A stretch of 64,000 nt of DNA from Allium sativum (Eukaryota; Streptophyta; Magnoliopsida; Asparagales; Amaryllidaceae): positions 30,401,659-30,465,658 of the forward strand of contig CM060909.1 of the NCBI GenBank assembly GCA_030737875.1, read 5' to 3'. A program made the position numbers and the translations under genes. How positions within the stretch are numbered: the stretch's first letter is position 1; each line of letters begins with the position of its first letter. The notes below the pieces were generated by a model that was not told the origin of the DNA, made no database searches, and was given only the letters and a program-made list of their open reading frames with translations. Positions 11,161 to 23,256 of this stretch are shown piece after piece.

Positions 11161-14100
11161 TGTGACGAAAAGGAATTTCGCTCAATCCGAATCAGTCGCT
11201 AAACCGATCTAGACCGTACGAAATGCCTGATCGTTTTGAGAACACGACAAAATAGAACGCAGACGAAAGAACATTTCATTGCATATTACAACAATTCCAT
11301 CAAAATACAAGAATATACAGAGTATAAATAAATATTACACAGAAATATCAGAGATTTAAATTACATTTAAATACATTGCAGCGGAAAATAATACAAAACA
11401 CAACTGAAGGAGATATACGGATACATAGCTTTCCGGATATCGTTCCAGCTGTAAACCAGGATCCTATGAATATAAATATGCAAAACCAAAACTACTAGCT
11501 GCCCGTGTCAAAATAAGGGCACCCAGAGTTTAGGTTAAAACAATAAACTCCAGGTCAGTCATGTGACTGGTGTGAGAACTAAAACAATTATTTATCTTTA
11601 TTTTCAAAGTAAGGTAAATCAAGGGACCACGCCGTATAACACGGAACGGGTTTCCTCCCAAGAATACCAGTGCACATAACAAAACAGCGCAATGCTTTTT
11701 GGAAAAATGAAGCTATTATAAGACCCAAGTCCTATCACACAATGCAACGCAAGCCGGGGGATAGGGTTTTCCCTTATAATAGCCAAACATGCTTAGTACG
11801 TTTTAGAACAAATCATTTGATACTATTATAAGTGTATAGTATATAAAACAACTTCAAACCATAAGTATCAATCATAGGCGGCATGGGTACCATATATCAT
11901 GTCGCCAATACTAGGCTCTACAAACAAAATCGCAAATGTCACGTATTTGGAAATTGGGTTATCGTTTATGGCATGAACCGAGGCAAAAGATAGTCCTCTA
12001 CCGATTCGAGACTGTCTAGTCCGAGTCTCAGGATCAGAGCTCGAGTGACCCTTGGATCGTCAGGGCCGGTCCACACGGAGTGGATTAAAATTCCTGAACA
12101 TGTGTTTCTCCGCCCTATGGGGCGTAAATGAGCCAACTAAATGACTCCATCGGTTCGAGAACGACCGATCAATCTGAGGCGCCTCGCAACAGCAACAACA
12201 ACATAAGTCAAACTCGTCAGGGCGTGTAAAACCACTGACGCCACTTCTAACTAGAAAGAAACGCATGCCCTCCCTAAGGTCCTCTCCCATTTTTGGTTCA
12301 CACCGGGTGTGAAACTCGCGAAGTAAACGTTACACAAAGCTACGCCACAAAGGCCGTGCTTCGATCATCAACCACAAGACTTTGCTTTTTAACAGAAGCC
12401 TTGATCATTCGCCACTTAGGCATGCCACACAGGCAATTCACTCTATGCGTTTGATATCCATCAGTATATAACCCCTGAGCTCGTACGTCTCAGAGAAGGG
12501 CGTTAAGCAAGAGAATAAATTCTCCGCCGCTAAACAGATATATATTTAATAGAAATCAATCACACAGACTGAAATCCAATGTCAGACACACAGTCCATTT
12601 ACAAGTCCGTTCTGGGTCTGAACGAAACCGGAGGCACCTAGTACCCCGCATATCCATCGATCTCCAAGTACGTCTAGACGATCACCAACTGTTTCCATCT
12701 TCTTGGGTGTACATCCCAATCAAGATCATCGGTAATCACCCAAACTACGTGAAGACCTCCGGTCTTCGACCACCATCTTCATCTTCGACTTATCGTCGTA
12801 TCAGTTATTCAGAATGGGATAAACCCGGTCTTTTCGAATATCTCGCGTATATTTTAAATAAGTGTTACACAAACACAACATACGCCTCACTCCAATTCAT
12901 CAGTCACTAACCGTAAATTAATCAAGAGAATAATTCCCCAAATATTAACCCTGAAGGCCGAAACCAACATCAGATCAATATCCAGAAAACCATTCTGCTT
13001 AGCTAACCGACAGTTAGTTTCTAAATTTCACATTTATAGGGAAAGGTTCCCATTAATTTTATCAAAGATAAATTCCTTGAATTTATTCTTTAATCTTCTT
13101 TTGAATATCGATTCAATTAGTCGGGATTAACGAACCTTACCGAAGTAATCATTTGTTTTAATTTCCCACTCCCAACCTATTCATCCCATGAAGTTAAACT
13201 GGTTATACTCCATATCTAACACCACGGTGTTATCGGTAAATTCAATTACCATTTCACGTTTAAATCTAATTAAAGATTTAACTATCGCCTGGAGCAAAAC
13301 TGGTGATACTCCATTCTCGATCATTTCAATCTAATTAAAGATTCATTAAAACTCCACTTAGTTTTAATCTTTAACTGGGTTAAAGAATCAGTGTCATTTA
13401 AAACACGGTTCACTATAAACCCAAAATCACATTACATTTCAATCAGTCCCTAACCGTAAATTAGCAAGTGAGCAATTCCCTATGTATTAACCCCGAAGGC
13501 CGAAACCAACATCAGATCAATACACAAGAAACCATTCATCTTAACTAACCTCCAGTTAGTTTCTGATTTTCTTAACTCCTTTGGGTCTAAGAACGGTATT
13601 ATTGAAGATATCGTTCACGACAACCCAAAATCTCATTCCATTAATTATCGGGTTAAAGAACAGGTGTTATTTAAAACACTGTTCACCATAAACCCAAAAA
13701 TCAATATCAATTCAATTCCAATTAAATATTATTTAATTGGTACACTTCATTAAATCTAAATAAAAAGATTTAATCTTTTCTCAACTGGGTTCAGGAACAG
13801 TGTGAATGAAGACACCATTCCTGACAAACCCAAATCACATTTGATATTAAATACAAGGCTCTGAATAGAAAATATACTGGCTTACATTCAATATCAAATT
13901 TACGACCAACAAATATCGTATTGGAAATAACGATATATATATCTATATCTTTCAAATTCCCATAACAATATCTATTTCATCACGAAATCCAACATCGAAA
14001 TATTCCGAAGACAATTTCGATTCAAATCCATTCCAATATAATTATTGGAAATTCTGGTTATTTTCAAAACCATTTCAAATCCAATTTATTTATTTAAAAA

Positions 14101-16429
14101 TAAATAGAATTATAATTCTTGTTCAAAACTAGTTCATTTCGATAAAAATCTATTTTTATCTTTTCAAATATGGAGTTTTTCATCCCAATTCTTCCCAAAT
14201 CATTTCTTATGATTTTACACAAATTATTACTATTTTTAATAATTTTATCAAGGCCCGTACAGTCGATTACCATCAACGGCCATCGAACTGCACTTACAAC
14301 GATCTTTTCCAAATTTGATTTGGACATAATTACAAATCCAACCGTTAGATTTCAAATTTCTAATATTCGTTAGAAAGCTCTTTTCGATACGAACCCAACG
14401 GTTCCGATTTCAGGAGAATCGGACAGTCGGATCTCCCGCAATATCCGTTCGAAGTTAATGGTCGAAATTCGCGAACTGCCGCGGCGTGGCGCATTCTATT
14501 CAGGCCATTATATTATATATATATAATATATACTTCGTTGATTTCCTTTAAAAACGTATTTCATAAATCGTTTTAAATTCGTTTTCAAAACGATTTCAAT
14601 TTCTTTTTTTAAATTCAAATCAAAATTGAATTTTTCCTTCTAAATTCGTTTTAAATTCATTTCAAATTGGTTTCAATTCAAATCGATTTCTAATTCAATT
14701 TCCGTTCATTTTCAATTCAATTCAATTTCAATTCGAATTCATTTCTATTAATTTCAATTCGAATTCGTTTTCTATTCAAATTCAATTCTATTCAATTTCA
14801 ATTCGAATTCTAATTCGTTTCAATTCGGTTCGAATTTCAATTTAAAATATTCGATTTTGAAATCACTTTTCAATATTCCTTATAAAACGAATACAATCAA
14901 TATAAATATCATTTACGTTAAAATGGCGTCAATCTAATCAATACGGCTTCATATATTTCTATATTCAAATATTCTATTTCAAATATTTCTGTTCAAATAT
15001 TTCTATTCAAATATTTCTATTTAAATATTTCTATTCAAATATTTCTATTTAAATATTTCTGTTCAAATATTTCTTTTCAAATACTTCTATTTAAATATTT
15101 CTATTCGAAACTGGAATGAGGCCCAATCAATTACCATATAATGTTAATTATATGGATTCCAAACAACACATGTATATCACAGCAACGATAAATAATCAAC
15201 CATCATCCAAAGTGCACAACATAATTGTCTGTCAACCTATCGATCGACACACAACTAATTATTGGTACTAGTTTACGTTAAATATCATCCCAATACCCGT
15301 GTGGGGTTTCACATCAACAAACACTGAATATTATTTGTGCAGTTGGGCGATGTGTAAAATTTATCGTCCCAATCAATATCAGCCAAATCAGTGTACATAA
15401 ACAAACTGTCTGGTTTGTAAATGAATATTTTATTTTATTCACACACACGCTAAAAATTATATTTTTAACGATAAAATATTTTATTTCAACACATGAATTT
15501 CTATTCAGTTCACTTACACAATAAAATGATATTTTTATTTTTCTAACATATTTTAGAAAATTTCGGCGGCATAACGGCACGATACTAGAAACGGGACAAG
15601 GCCTAGCCTTATCCCCGGTCTAGTGATGGCCCACGCCATTCACACATCAATAAAATCAATTTCCATTTCACCAAACATTCAAATTCAAATCAAATAATCT
15701 AACAAACTACACAACCAAGCAAACAAGTCCATGTTCTGTGGACGATTGTGTCGGGTGCTACTAAACACCGTCTGCATCCTAGTATATAATTATATAACTA
15801 GAAAAAGAAATTTAAAGTGAGAAGTTCTCACCAAAGCTATCCTAACTCCATGACACTTCAAATGTAGAAGTCTTCGCCGTTCTCGCCTTTTGTCACTTCC
15901 GTCGCCCGTAGCCACTACATATATAAAAATCACATTTTTATATTGTTGCTATGTATATAAAAATCACATTTTTGTACTACTACTATATAGATAAAAATTC
16001 TATTTTTACATCCCTATTATATATAATAAAGATTATATTTTTATAACGCTATTCTCCATATAAAAATCTTCACTTTTTCTTGTTTTTCCCGTGATAAAAA
16101 TAATATTTTTATTTAACAAAAAAATATATTATTTTCCTATGATAAGAATCATATTTTTTTCCTTTCTAAAAATAATTCCATGTCATATGCTAGTGTAAAA
16201 AAAACATATATTTTTTCTTCGTTATAATCTATATGAAAATCGTATTATTATTCTCTTCGCTATAATCATGCTATTTTTATTGTAAAAAAAAGTTGTTTTT
16301 ATTTTTAAAAACAACATATATTTTTATTTTCAAAAACAATATTTATTTCAGTTTAAAAACTATATTCTTTTCAGTTTAAAAACTATATTATTTTCTTTTT
16401 AAAATCTGAAAAACATTTCAATGCTAAAA
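11161..16429 (-). mobile_element. Element A 5' LTR, U5-side part
   Basis: This part matches 3434 to about 8696 of the other LTR and starts TGTGACG. It is interrupted at 16429 by T1, whose target duplication TAAAA occupies 16425-16429. The rest of the LTR resumes at 26564. Differences from the 3' LTR are mostly single substitutions spread evenly, as expected for independent decay since insertion. Confidence 0.85.
16425..16429. repeat. Target-site duplication of T1 (left)
   Basis: TAAAA at 16425-16429 is repeated exactly at 26559-26563, directly outside the two ends of T1. It proves that T1 integrated into the LTR of element A. Confidence 0.92.
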
Positions 16430-19230
16430 TGAAACACCCCACCTCCGTTAGGGTCACTCTCAAAGGGAATGCCCTAATTTTGGTGGAGGTTTATAAGTAC
16501 AAGTCACAGATATACAAGACAGATATAAGAACACATATTTGTAAACAGCGGAAGAACAACAAACTTTTATTTCATAAAGTCAAATACGTGTTACAACAAC
16601 ATCCTTTCCAAAAACATAGCATAACATTTTCATAATCTGTCTTGAGTACATGATTTAAAGAAGCATAAATAAAACATAGATAAACTGCCAAAAGTCCCCA
16701 TAGTGGATTGTCCAAAGCCATAGTTCAAAACAGGAAAGTCCAAGCAATACATTCCTCTTCTTCAAGCTGGATGTCAAGGCTGATCAAGCTGCTGTGTTCC
16801 CTCCCTGAGGACCTGGGGGGGAAACGGAAGAAAGAAGACGAAAGAAAAATAGAGTCAGACATAAAGCCTGAGTAAGTCTAGTACTACTTTGTCTATGAAT
16901 AAAGAACTGGGTATGATAAGTAATAACAAGAAGTGGGCAAACCCTATAGCTTGGTTAAGTTGTCTAGGGTCGAATATACTATCGTACCCCATGTTAATCT
17001 CTGAACCCATATAAACTAGTTCCCAACTGGCACCCCATAATCAGGGTGATGTGATCCATTCAATGATGATCGGCTCCTACTCGCATAGTTACATGTGTCT
17101 TACGGCCCCCGATGTCTGTAGTTACCTATGCTGGTCCCACCATGGGGTGTATCAAGTCCCATAGTGGCAACCCGACACAACCTTAGAGTGCACAGGTATG
17201 CTACTGGTGTCCAGTGCCTTATTTTTCTGCGCCGGAGTGTGTGCACGCCCGCACTCCGTTAGAACCTACACTGCTACACCACCGCCGTCGATTTGACCTC
17301 TTACAATCTGCCCAGTAATCGTGCCCCACCCTGCCTAGTTTTAGGGTATCCTGATACACCTTTTAGGGTTACTGCTGAAAAGGGTCCCCCGTTACTAGGT
17401 TTTCTATCTCTAGCCAACATGCTAAGTTGGTTAAGTGTTCCCTACCTAACCCCACCAGTCTGTTTAGTTTAGCATGTTCCATTTTGATTAAGTCTTTAGT
17501 TCACTTAATCCTAACAATTCTGACTCAGCCTTAATTGTCTTATTAAGGCCCTGACCTCTCACATTAGACAGGTATTGCTGTGGCTGCCTGTTGCCGGTTG
17601 GTTCCGGGCAGTCTTACGCCACAACTCAGTCTAACCTCGGGTCCTTGCTGGGCTCCATGTTTAACCTCCCACATTGGATAGGTATTGTTGTGACTACTGG
17701 ACAGCCGGGCGGTTCCGGGCAGGTTTACATCACAACTCAATCCAACCTCGGGTTAAACACATAGTATTTTCTACATTTACATATCTTGTCATTCTTCTTT
17801 ATTTCTTATATGTAAATATTTGCGGCCCATTATTAAGTTAATGGTGTAAAGGTTACACCAATCACGGGCCCAACCCATACTTGAATTTGGGCCCTTCTAT
17901 TTTATATTTTCATTCATTAATTAATTTTAACCCAACGTTATTTTCCCCCGTTTTACACGTCCGTTCATATATATTGGGCTTAGCCTTATAAAGCCCAATT
18001 TAGCCATGCGAAAGGGGAGGCTTATGGCGTATACACAAAGAGGGGAAGGTGAGCGCATGAACTTGCAATACGACGTTGAAAATACAAAATAGAAATTGGT
18101 GTACTTGCATAGTGGTAACATAGGTGACATGAATCAAAGCATGTGAACTTGCATAGGTTTAACTACAACATGAACCTATATTCTTATTTAGGCATGATGT
18201 CAAACTTGAGCATGTCGTAAATATTTCTAGCATAAGCATAGCATAATGTCAAACATATGCATGGCATAAATACTTTTGGTATAAACATGGCATAATGTCA
18301 AACATAAGCATGGCATTAGTAAAGTTAAATTTTGTTCATGGCATAAACATAAACATGTCATATTCATAAGGTTTCTACCTGTTTACAAAGGGGATACTTT
18401 GTTACCAATACAAAAGCATAATTCAACTTAGTCATGGTTTAAGTCTAATCACATAACGATGGAATAAACATACTTATGCATAAATATTCCTAAACATGGT
18501 GTTTGCTTTAAAACTTGCAAAAAGGGATTTTTGTGTCTAACCTAGCCATGTCTCACATATGTCATCATATAATTCTTTTAAACAAGATAGACTTAATCAT
18601 AGGTTTCAATTATGCCAAATATCATTCATAGCCTAGCCATATTCATAAGTTTTGCAAATACATGGATTATGGTGTCAAAATTCCAACATAGTTTCATATG
18701 AACTATAACAACCAAACTTGTTTCAATTACTTGCAAAATGATTTATGCACAAAATATACATCATGATGGCATAATAACAAAGCCCAAACTCGCATAAATT
18801 TCAATCAAATACATACATGTTGCTTCAACATAGATAACATAATTTGCGCAATATTCCAAACGTAAACTTGTATAGAACTACCGCATGTAGTTCTTTATAA
18901 CATAATCCATAAATATCCAAACGTATATAAATTGATAAGAACGCATAAATATGAATTACTTCCATTGCCACAATTCAAGCATACACATCAACACAGTTGT
19001 TTATTATACCAAAGTAATACTCTACTTACAATCGTTGCGGCGAATTCTCTAATTAAGAGACATGATTCCTTTGTTGAATTGATTAGCTTTAGGTTGCTTG
19101 AATTGCTTTAGGCTTAGAACTTTCTTCCTAACTCTCTCTCTCTAGTCGGCGGCTATTCTTTGTCGTTCCTCAGCAACATGGCGGCTATAATCTTATTTTG
19201 AATGAATAGATTAGGGTTTAGTCTAGGGTT

Positions 19231-19239
19231 GTTTATATA
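19231..19239 (-). promoter_or_regulatory. T1 LTR TATA box (3' LTR copy)
   Basis: The minus strand reads CTCTATATAAACAACCC, a good plant TATA box about 500 bp into the LTR. The functional 5' LTR copy is at 26064-26056. The corresponding site in T2 is TATAAAAAGG at 31659. Confidence 0.65.
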
Positions 19240-19421
19240 GAGGTTAGGAATTGATTAGGACCATTGATGTTGCTAGGTTAGATCGTAGCCATTCATTAGG
19301 AAGAGAGACCAATAAAAACCCGCCACCTAGCCCTAATGACAAAGCAGACCACAGAAATTCGACCACACACCGACCTGGCCAGCCAGGGCTAGACCAGACC
19401 TGGCCAGCAGGTCATTTTTGA

Positions 19422-19522
19422 CCTGGGCGCACTTAGCAGGTGCGCCAGGCCAAAAATGCACTGGCGCACTTCACAGGTGCGCCAGTTCATTTTTGTTCTG
19501 GCGCACTTCCCAAGTGCGCCAG
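19422..19522. repeat. Palindromic GC-rich minisatellite in T1 LTR
   Basis: There are three units of an inverted repeat, CTGGCGCACTT then 3-4 bases then AGGTGCGCCAG, at about 19422-19449, 19461-19485 and 19498-19522, separated by ATTTTTG-type spacers. Each unit could fold as a hairpin of about 11 bp. The 5' LTR has the same array at about 26246-26347 with a few substitutions in the outer units. It stands out sharply in GC content from the surrounding LTR. T2 has an unrelated palindromic array at the equivalent place. Confidence 0.85.
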
Positions 19523-19733
19523 TGCATTCTGGCCCTTTTTCGGTTTTTCGCCCAACTTCGTTCGTCCATAACTTCTTCATACGATATCCGTTTTTCGAAA
19601 ACTCGGACTCTATTTCGCGTATTTTTCCGAGACGAACGCAATGGCGTATCCCGTTTCCCTTAGTTCTTTGATTTGAAATTAATTATACTTTAATTTGTGA
19701 GTTTCACCGTTATAGAATTCGCGGGGTGTTACA

Positions 19734-19746
19734 TTCTCCCCCACTT
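19734..19746 (-). other. T1 polypurine tract
   Basis: The minus strand reads AAGTGGGGGAGAA directly before the 3' LTR start TGTAACACC. It primes plus-strand DNA synthesis in this family and fixes the element's orientation. Confidence 0.88.
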
Positions 19747-20297
19747 AAAAGGATTTCGTCCCCGAAATCTTCAAGCTAGGAGGATTGTATATCCTAACAT
19801 CCAATCATCCATCTACTCATCCATCAAACACGAGCATCCATTGTCCTTAAAAGACTTCTAATGCTTCATGATCATATGCGAAGTGTGTGCATATGAACTT
19901 ATCTAATGCAAAATCAGGCGGTCTACTGATTCAGTTGACCTCCTTAATGCGAATTATGTAAGTGCCATGAATCCATTATGTATGCAAATTTTCCTATTTT
20001 TGATTCTACATGAGTGCACAATCATTCAGTACAAATGCAGCATCCACATGACAACACATTAAAGTTCAATCATATACGAATGCAAACATATATGCATATG
20101 CAATATGAAGTGACTGAGCCGATCTAAAACCTAGATTGTGTGTGTATATGCAACCACGAGCAACCACTAGCAATCACTTGCAACCACTTGCAACCATCAT
20201 CCATAACATGTTTCAACTACATGTTTCCATCCAAAGGGTTTCTACCTAAAAGATAAGATCGAGGAAATATACCTAAAAAGATAGATAAAGGCGCAAC
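19747..20297 (-). other. T1 3' untranslated region
   Basis: About 550 bp lie between the chromodomain stop and the polypurine tract, homologous to 38955-39460 of T2. A short array at about 20152-20195 repeats GCAACCACTTGCAACCA-like words, and T2 has its counterpart near 39030-39060. No gene is seen here. Confidence 0.75.
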
Positions 20298-20630
20298 TTA
20301 AGGGAAAGGAAAGATCAAGGATGTACCCTCGAACAGAAAAGGGTAGGCTGTGCGTATTCTAGCTTCAGTTTCCCAAGTCGCGTCTCCCTCGGCGTCGCTC
20401 CACTGGACTTTGACGAGCTTGACTTCGCGGTTGCGTAGCTTCTTCACTTTCGTTCCTAATATGCGGGTTGGAACTCTTCTTATGGTTGCTTCGCGTTCCA
20501 CTTCGGCCTCTTCGAGTATATTTGGCTCTACCACTTCAGCGGACTCATGAAGACATTTTCGGAGATGTGAAACGTGAAAGACGTTGTGGACTCCATCCAA
20601 CTTCTCGGGTAGCTCTAATCTATAGGACAT
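20298..20630 (-). pseudogene. T1 pol C-terminus with chromodomain
   Basis: A 110-codon open frame encoding the very end of the polyprotein. It starts in the integrase tail ([20 protein letters not shown], the usual linker to the chromodomain) and continues through LRNREVKLVKVQW, ATWETEARI and YPFLFEG, the chromodomain signature of Tekay-type elements, which is thought to steer integration to marked chromatin. Unlike the T2 copy, this chromodomain has no internal stop. The ATG at 20628-20630 is an internal methionine and not a true start. Upstream homology to pol stops at about 20650, where foreign sequence begins. Identification is strong; expression from this context is doubtful. Confidence 0.85.
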
Positions 20631-20734
20631 TTTCCCAATTTTTCCTATCTAAAGGTATAGTCGAAGCAAAAACTTTGTGCCCATTAGGCAATGTCAAAAC
20701 TGAAAACCTATGCCACATATATATTGATTAGGAG

Positions 20735-20900
20735 AAGAACTCTCTAAGCATCAGCCCCGAAGACCGAAATCAACATCAGACTGACACCCAAAGAATTACT
20801 CAACCCAACCACCATATATGATTCTAGGCAACTAAGCATGATGGACTCCTTTTAGGTCACAAGGGAGTCCCTTCCTAAGACCAATCTGTATCCTATAAAG
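20735..20900. mobile_element. A-family LTR-like patch inside T1
   Basis: The segment around 20741-20800 (CCCCGAAGACCGAAATCAAC, then CATCAGACT and CACCCAAAGAA) closely follows blocks of the A LTR at about 5752-5810, 12952-13000 and 13490-13545 (CCCCGAAGGCCGAAACCAAC, CATCAGATC). The resemblance fades after about 20880. It sits where RT-integrase should be in T1. It is either a template-switch product or the remnant of an older nested insertion. Confidence 0.5.
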
Positions 20901-21049
20901 CCCAAAAACTTTAGTCAAACCAATGAACACCCTCGAGCCCCAACATGTGTTACTAACAGATGAGTCATACTCCCTATGTGGTTTGCAACAGAAATTGGAT
21001 TGAGAATGGGACCGAGAGGATATACTCTTAAGAAGAGATATTATGCACG

Positions 21050-21225
21050 AATCTAGTCTTCAATCTTCTAAGTCGCATTTCTTGAGCTTAACTCCATTAT
21101 GCTTTGTCCGTCTTTAACTTCACAATTTCATAGCTTCTTAATTCTCGTTTCATTTTTCACTTATTCTCCTTCTAGTATACTTGGCTCAAGCCTAACTGCG
21201 TACTCATGGTTCCATGCAAGCTCTC
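21050..21225 (-). pseudogene. Decayed second chromodomain copy in T1
   Basis: Read on the minus strand this segment follows the chromodomain coding sequence of 20360-20560 base by base with many substitutions: ATACTAGAAGG against ATCCTAGAAGAA, then AAGAAGCTA, GAAGTTAAAGAC and AATGGAG where the intact copy has its KKLRNRE..VQW part. Several stops are present and the changes are biased towards C to T (G to A on the other strand). T1 therefore carries two copies of the same pol end, one intact and one long dead, flanking the A-type patch. Confidence 0.55.
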
Positions 21226-21411
21226 CAAAATTCATTAGTGAATCTTGGATCTTGTTCACTTACTAGAAGGTATTCCACATAGATGAAATATCTCTTGAAA
21301 ATAAACAAATGTCAACTATGTTGCCAAATGTACTTACTAAGGTGATTCTTTACAACTCATGCATCAGCGAAATGAACCTTCAGCCTTAGTGGCGAACACT
21401 ACTGGAGCGCC
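21226..21411. other. Junction region in T1 interior
   Basis: From 21411 down to about 21365 the minus strand still follows RT (APVVFATKA just after the gag-protease frame's stop, then a further stop). From 21365 to 21226 it no longer resembles pol and I recognise nothing. It marks one breakpoint of the pol replacement. Confidence 0.45.
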
Positions 21412-23067
21412 CTATTTTGAAATGCTCCTCCTAATGAACCCCTTTTCTAGAAGCTCTTTAATCTGTTTACTGAGCTCTTTCCTTTCTCGTGGAGCCATAT
21501 GTCTAACGGGCAACGCAACGGGCTTTGCATTATCTACAAGATATATGCGGAAGTCTATTTCTCGTTTCGGAGGCAAGCCCTTCACCTCTTCGAAGACATC
21601 CGGATATTCCCGGACCACTCTAACTGATTGCAAATTTTCAACAGAGGCATCTAGCGATTCAAGATAACTAAGCATAACCGCATACGAGGGATTACAAGAA
21701 ATTTCCAAAGTATTACCGAGCTGGGTTAGGAGCCTAACAACCCTTTTCTCACAATCAAGGATGGCCCCATTACTGGATAGCCAATCCATACCCAAAATCA
21801 AACCATAACCCGAAAAGCCCAAAACAAAGGCACTACATTGAAATTCAACACTTAGAATAGAAATTTTCAAATCCAAACAGATCATAGACAAATGAGCTGG
21901 GCCCCCAATTGGGTTTGAAACAATTAAGGGGTCCTCTACCATACTAGTTTTTAGGTGCAGAGATTCTACTAAAGCAGACGAGATAAAGGAGTGTGATGCG
22001 CCGGAATCAAATAAAGTGCGAACGGGGTGATCATAAAGATAAATTACGCTTTCTACAGAAGTATTTATACCTCGCTGTTGCAATGGTGGCACTTCTAGCA
22101 CATGAACCTGTGCCCCTGGGGTGGATCCAGCCCTCTGCCCCTGTCCTCGTTTCTTTGGGCAGTCCTTAGCCCTGTGGCCTGTCTCACCGCATGAAAAGCA
22201 CCCACCATTCTCCTTGGCCTTCTTTTTCCGGCAGTCCTTTACTAAGTGCCCCACTTTGCCACAAAAATTGCGCTTCCTCTTCTCTTTGTTGCCTTTCCCG
22301 CCTTTCTTAAAGTCTGTCTTCTTAGGCTGCAAACCCTCTTTCTTCCCTTGAGAGCTTTCTGCCTTGGTCTCCTTCTTGCCCTTGTCCTCTTCGTTCAGCA
22401 ATGCCATTTGCACCAATCTTTCATACGTGGCTCCCATGGGTATATGGGTCATGGCCAAACTATGTAATGGCTCATTTAACCCCTTGACGAAACGGAGAGC
22501 CTTCTTGTGCGGGGTGTTGACTAGGTCAAGCCCAAACCTAGCCAGCTCATCGAACTGATTCACATACTCTCTGACAGTCTTGTCTCCTTGCTTAAGAAAT
22601 AAGAATTTTTCCAACTGCAAACTTCTTTCTGCATCTGAGAGAAACTTAGTCTCAAACCTTGCCCTAAAGTCCTCCCATGTATCCACTGGTCTTCCAGCAT
22701 TGGTGACTTCCCACCAGTAGGAAGCCTCGCCCTTCAATAGCCACACCGCTAGTTGTACCTTTTGTCTATCTTCTACCTCAAAGATGATGAATAGGTCCTC
22801 CGTTTCTTTTAGCCAATTCCTAGCTGCTACGAAGGACTCAGTTCCATGGAAATCCCTTCCTCCCATAGCTTTAAAATCTTTACATATCTTAGCGAATGTG
22901 TTTCCCCGAGGAGGAGGTGGAGGAAAAGGTGCTGCTGCAGCTGGATGGTTTCCTTCAGCTGGGGGAGGAGGAATGGTAGGACCTGGCTGAGTGGCCCTTG
23001 CTTCTAAGAACCGTCTAAACCAACCAGGTATTGGTACCCCCTCCGGCAAGTTAAGTTCTTGGGACAT
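21412..23067 (-). CDS. gag: T1 gag-protease polyprotein, truncated at RT start
   Basis: This open frame of 551 codons encodes Gag and protease of a Tekay-type chromovirus. It begins [15 protein letters not shown], followed by a proline-rich stretch (residues 31-53). The retrotransposon Gag capsid domain (about 70-225) carries ASYWWEV and [15 protein letters not shown] lysine-rich linker follows, then two CCHC zinc knuckles (about 266-279 and 290-303), of which the first has Arg in place of its first Cys and the second (CFSC..GH..C) is intact. The protease has the active-site LFDSGASHSF (Asp354). The frame ends at the RT start ([10 protein letters not shown]) in a TAG. The start matches T2 and lies 190 bp after the LTR. 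Gag and protease look functional apart from the first knuckle; RT and integrase are missing. Confidence 0.9.
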   Translation of the reverse strand: MSQELNLPEGVPIPGWFRRFLEARATQPGPTIPPPPAEGNHPAAAAPFPPPPPRGNTFAKICKDFKAMGGRDFHGTESFVAARNWLKETEDLFIIFEVEDRQKVQLAVWLLKGEASYWWEVTNAGRPVDTWEDFRARFETKFLSDAERSLQLEKFLFLKQGDKTVREYVNQFDELARFGLDLVNTPHKKALRFVKGLNEPLHSLAMTHIPMGATYERLVQMALLNEEDKGKKETKAESSQGKKEGLQPKKTDFKKGGKGNKEKRKRNFCGKVGHLVKDCRKKKAKENGGCFSCGETGHRAKDCPKKRGQGQRAGSTPGAQVHVLEVPPLQQRGINTSVESVIYLYDHPVRTLFDSGASHSFISSALVESLHLKTSMVEDPLIVSNPIGGPAHLSMICLDLKISILSVEFQCSAFVLGFSGYGLILGMDWLSSNGAILDCEKRVVRLLTQLGNTLEISCNPSYAVMLSYLESLDASVENLQSVRVVREYPDVFEEVKGLPPKREIDFRIYLVDNAKPVALPVRHMAPRERKELSKQIKELLEKGFIRRSISK

Positions 23068-23256
23068 GCTGAAACAAAAAGGATAGATTCAAAACGGAGG
23101 ATAAGAGATAGTTCCTATGGCTTTGGGGAGTGGACTTTTGCCTTTTTAAAATAAAATAACATTTTTCTTTTAAAAATGCTTCTTTAAATTTCCTTTTTGA
23201 AAATAATTTTTCAAAACTTTTTATCTTATCTGGTAAACCTATGCTCTGATACCAAG
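23068..23256 (-). other. T1 leader between LTR and gag
   Basis: This covers the primer-binding site (TGGTATCAGAGC at 23254-23243) and the short leader. Just before the gag ATG the minus strand reads CCTTTTTGTTTCAGC then ATG, a strong 3' splice acceptor one base from the start codon, identical in T2 (34555). If used, it would give an mRNA without the primer site. Confidence 0.7.

Larger units (their letters stand above)
16430..19733 (-). mobile_element. T1 3' LTR
   Basis: A 3,304-bp LTR running TGTAACACCCCG to TGTTTCA on the minus strand. It contains a TATA box (19239-19231), a GTAAGT donor (19029), an acceptor near 16805, a degenerate tandem repeat of about 50 bp (about 18190-18320, unit containing ATGTCAAACAT and GCATGGCATAA) and a palindromic GC-rich array (19422-19522). 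The 60-80 codon open frames inside it are mirrored in its twin simply because the two LTRs are copies. Confidence 0.92.

Noticed and set aside
16429..16635. 68-codon frame starting MKHPTSVRV, repeated at 23256 and related frames at 34132 and 42524
   Set aside because: It overlaps the LTR end and recurs because LTRs are copies. There is no domain, no codon signal, and it lies across the LTR edge.
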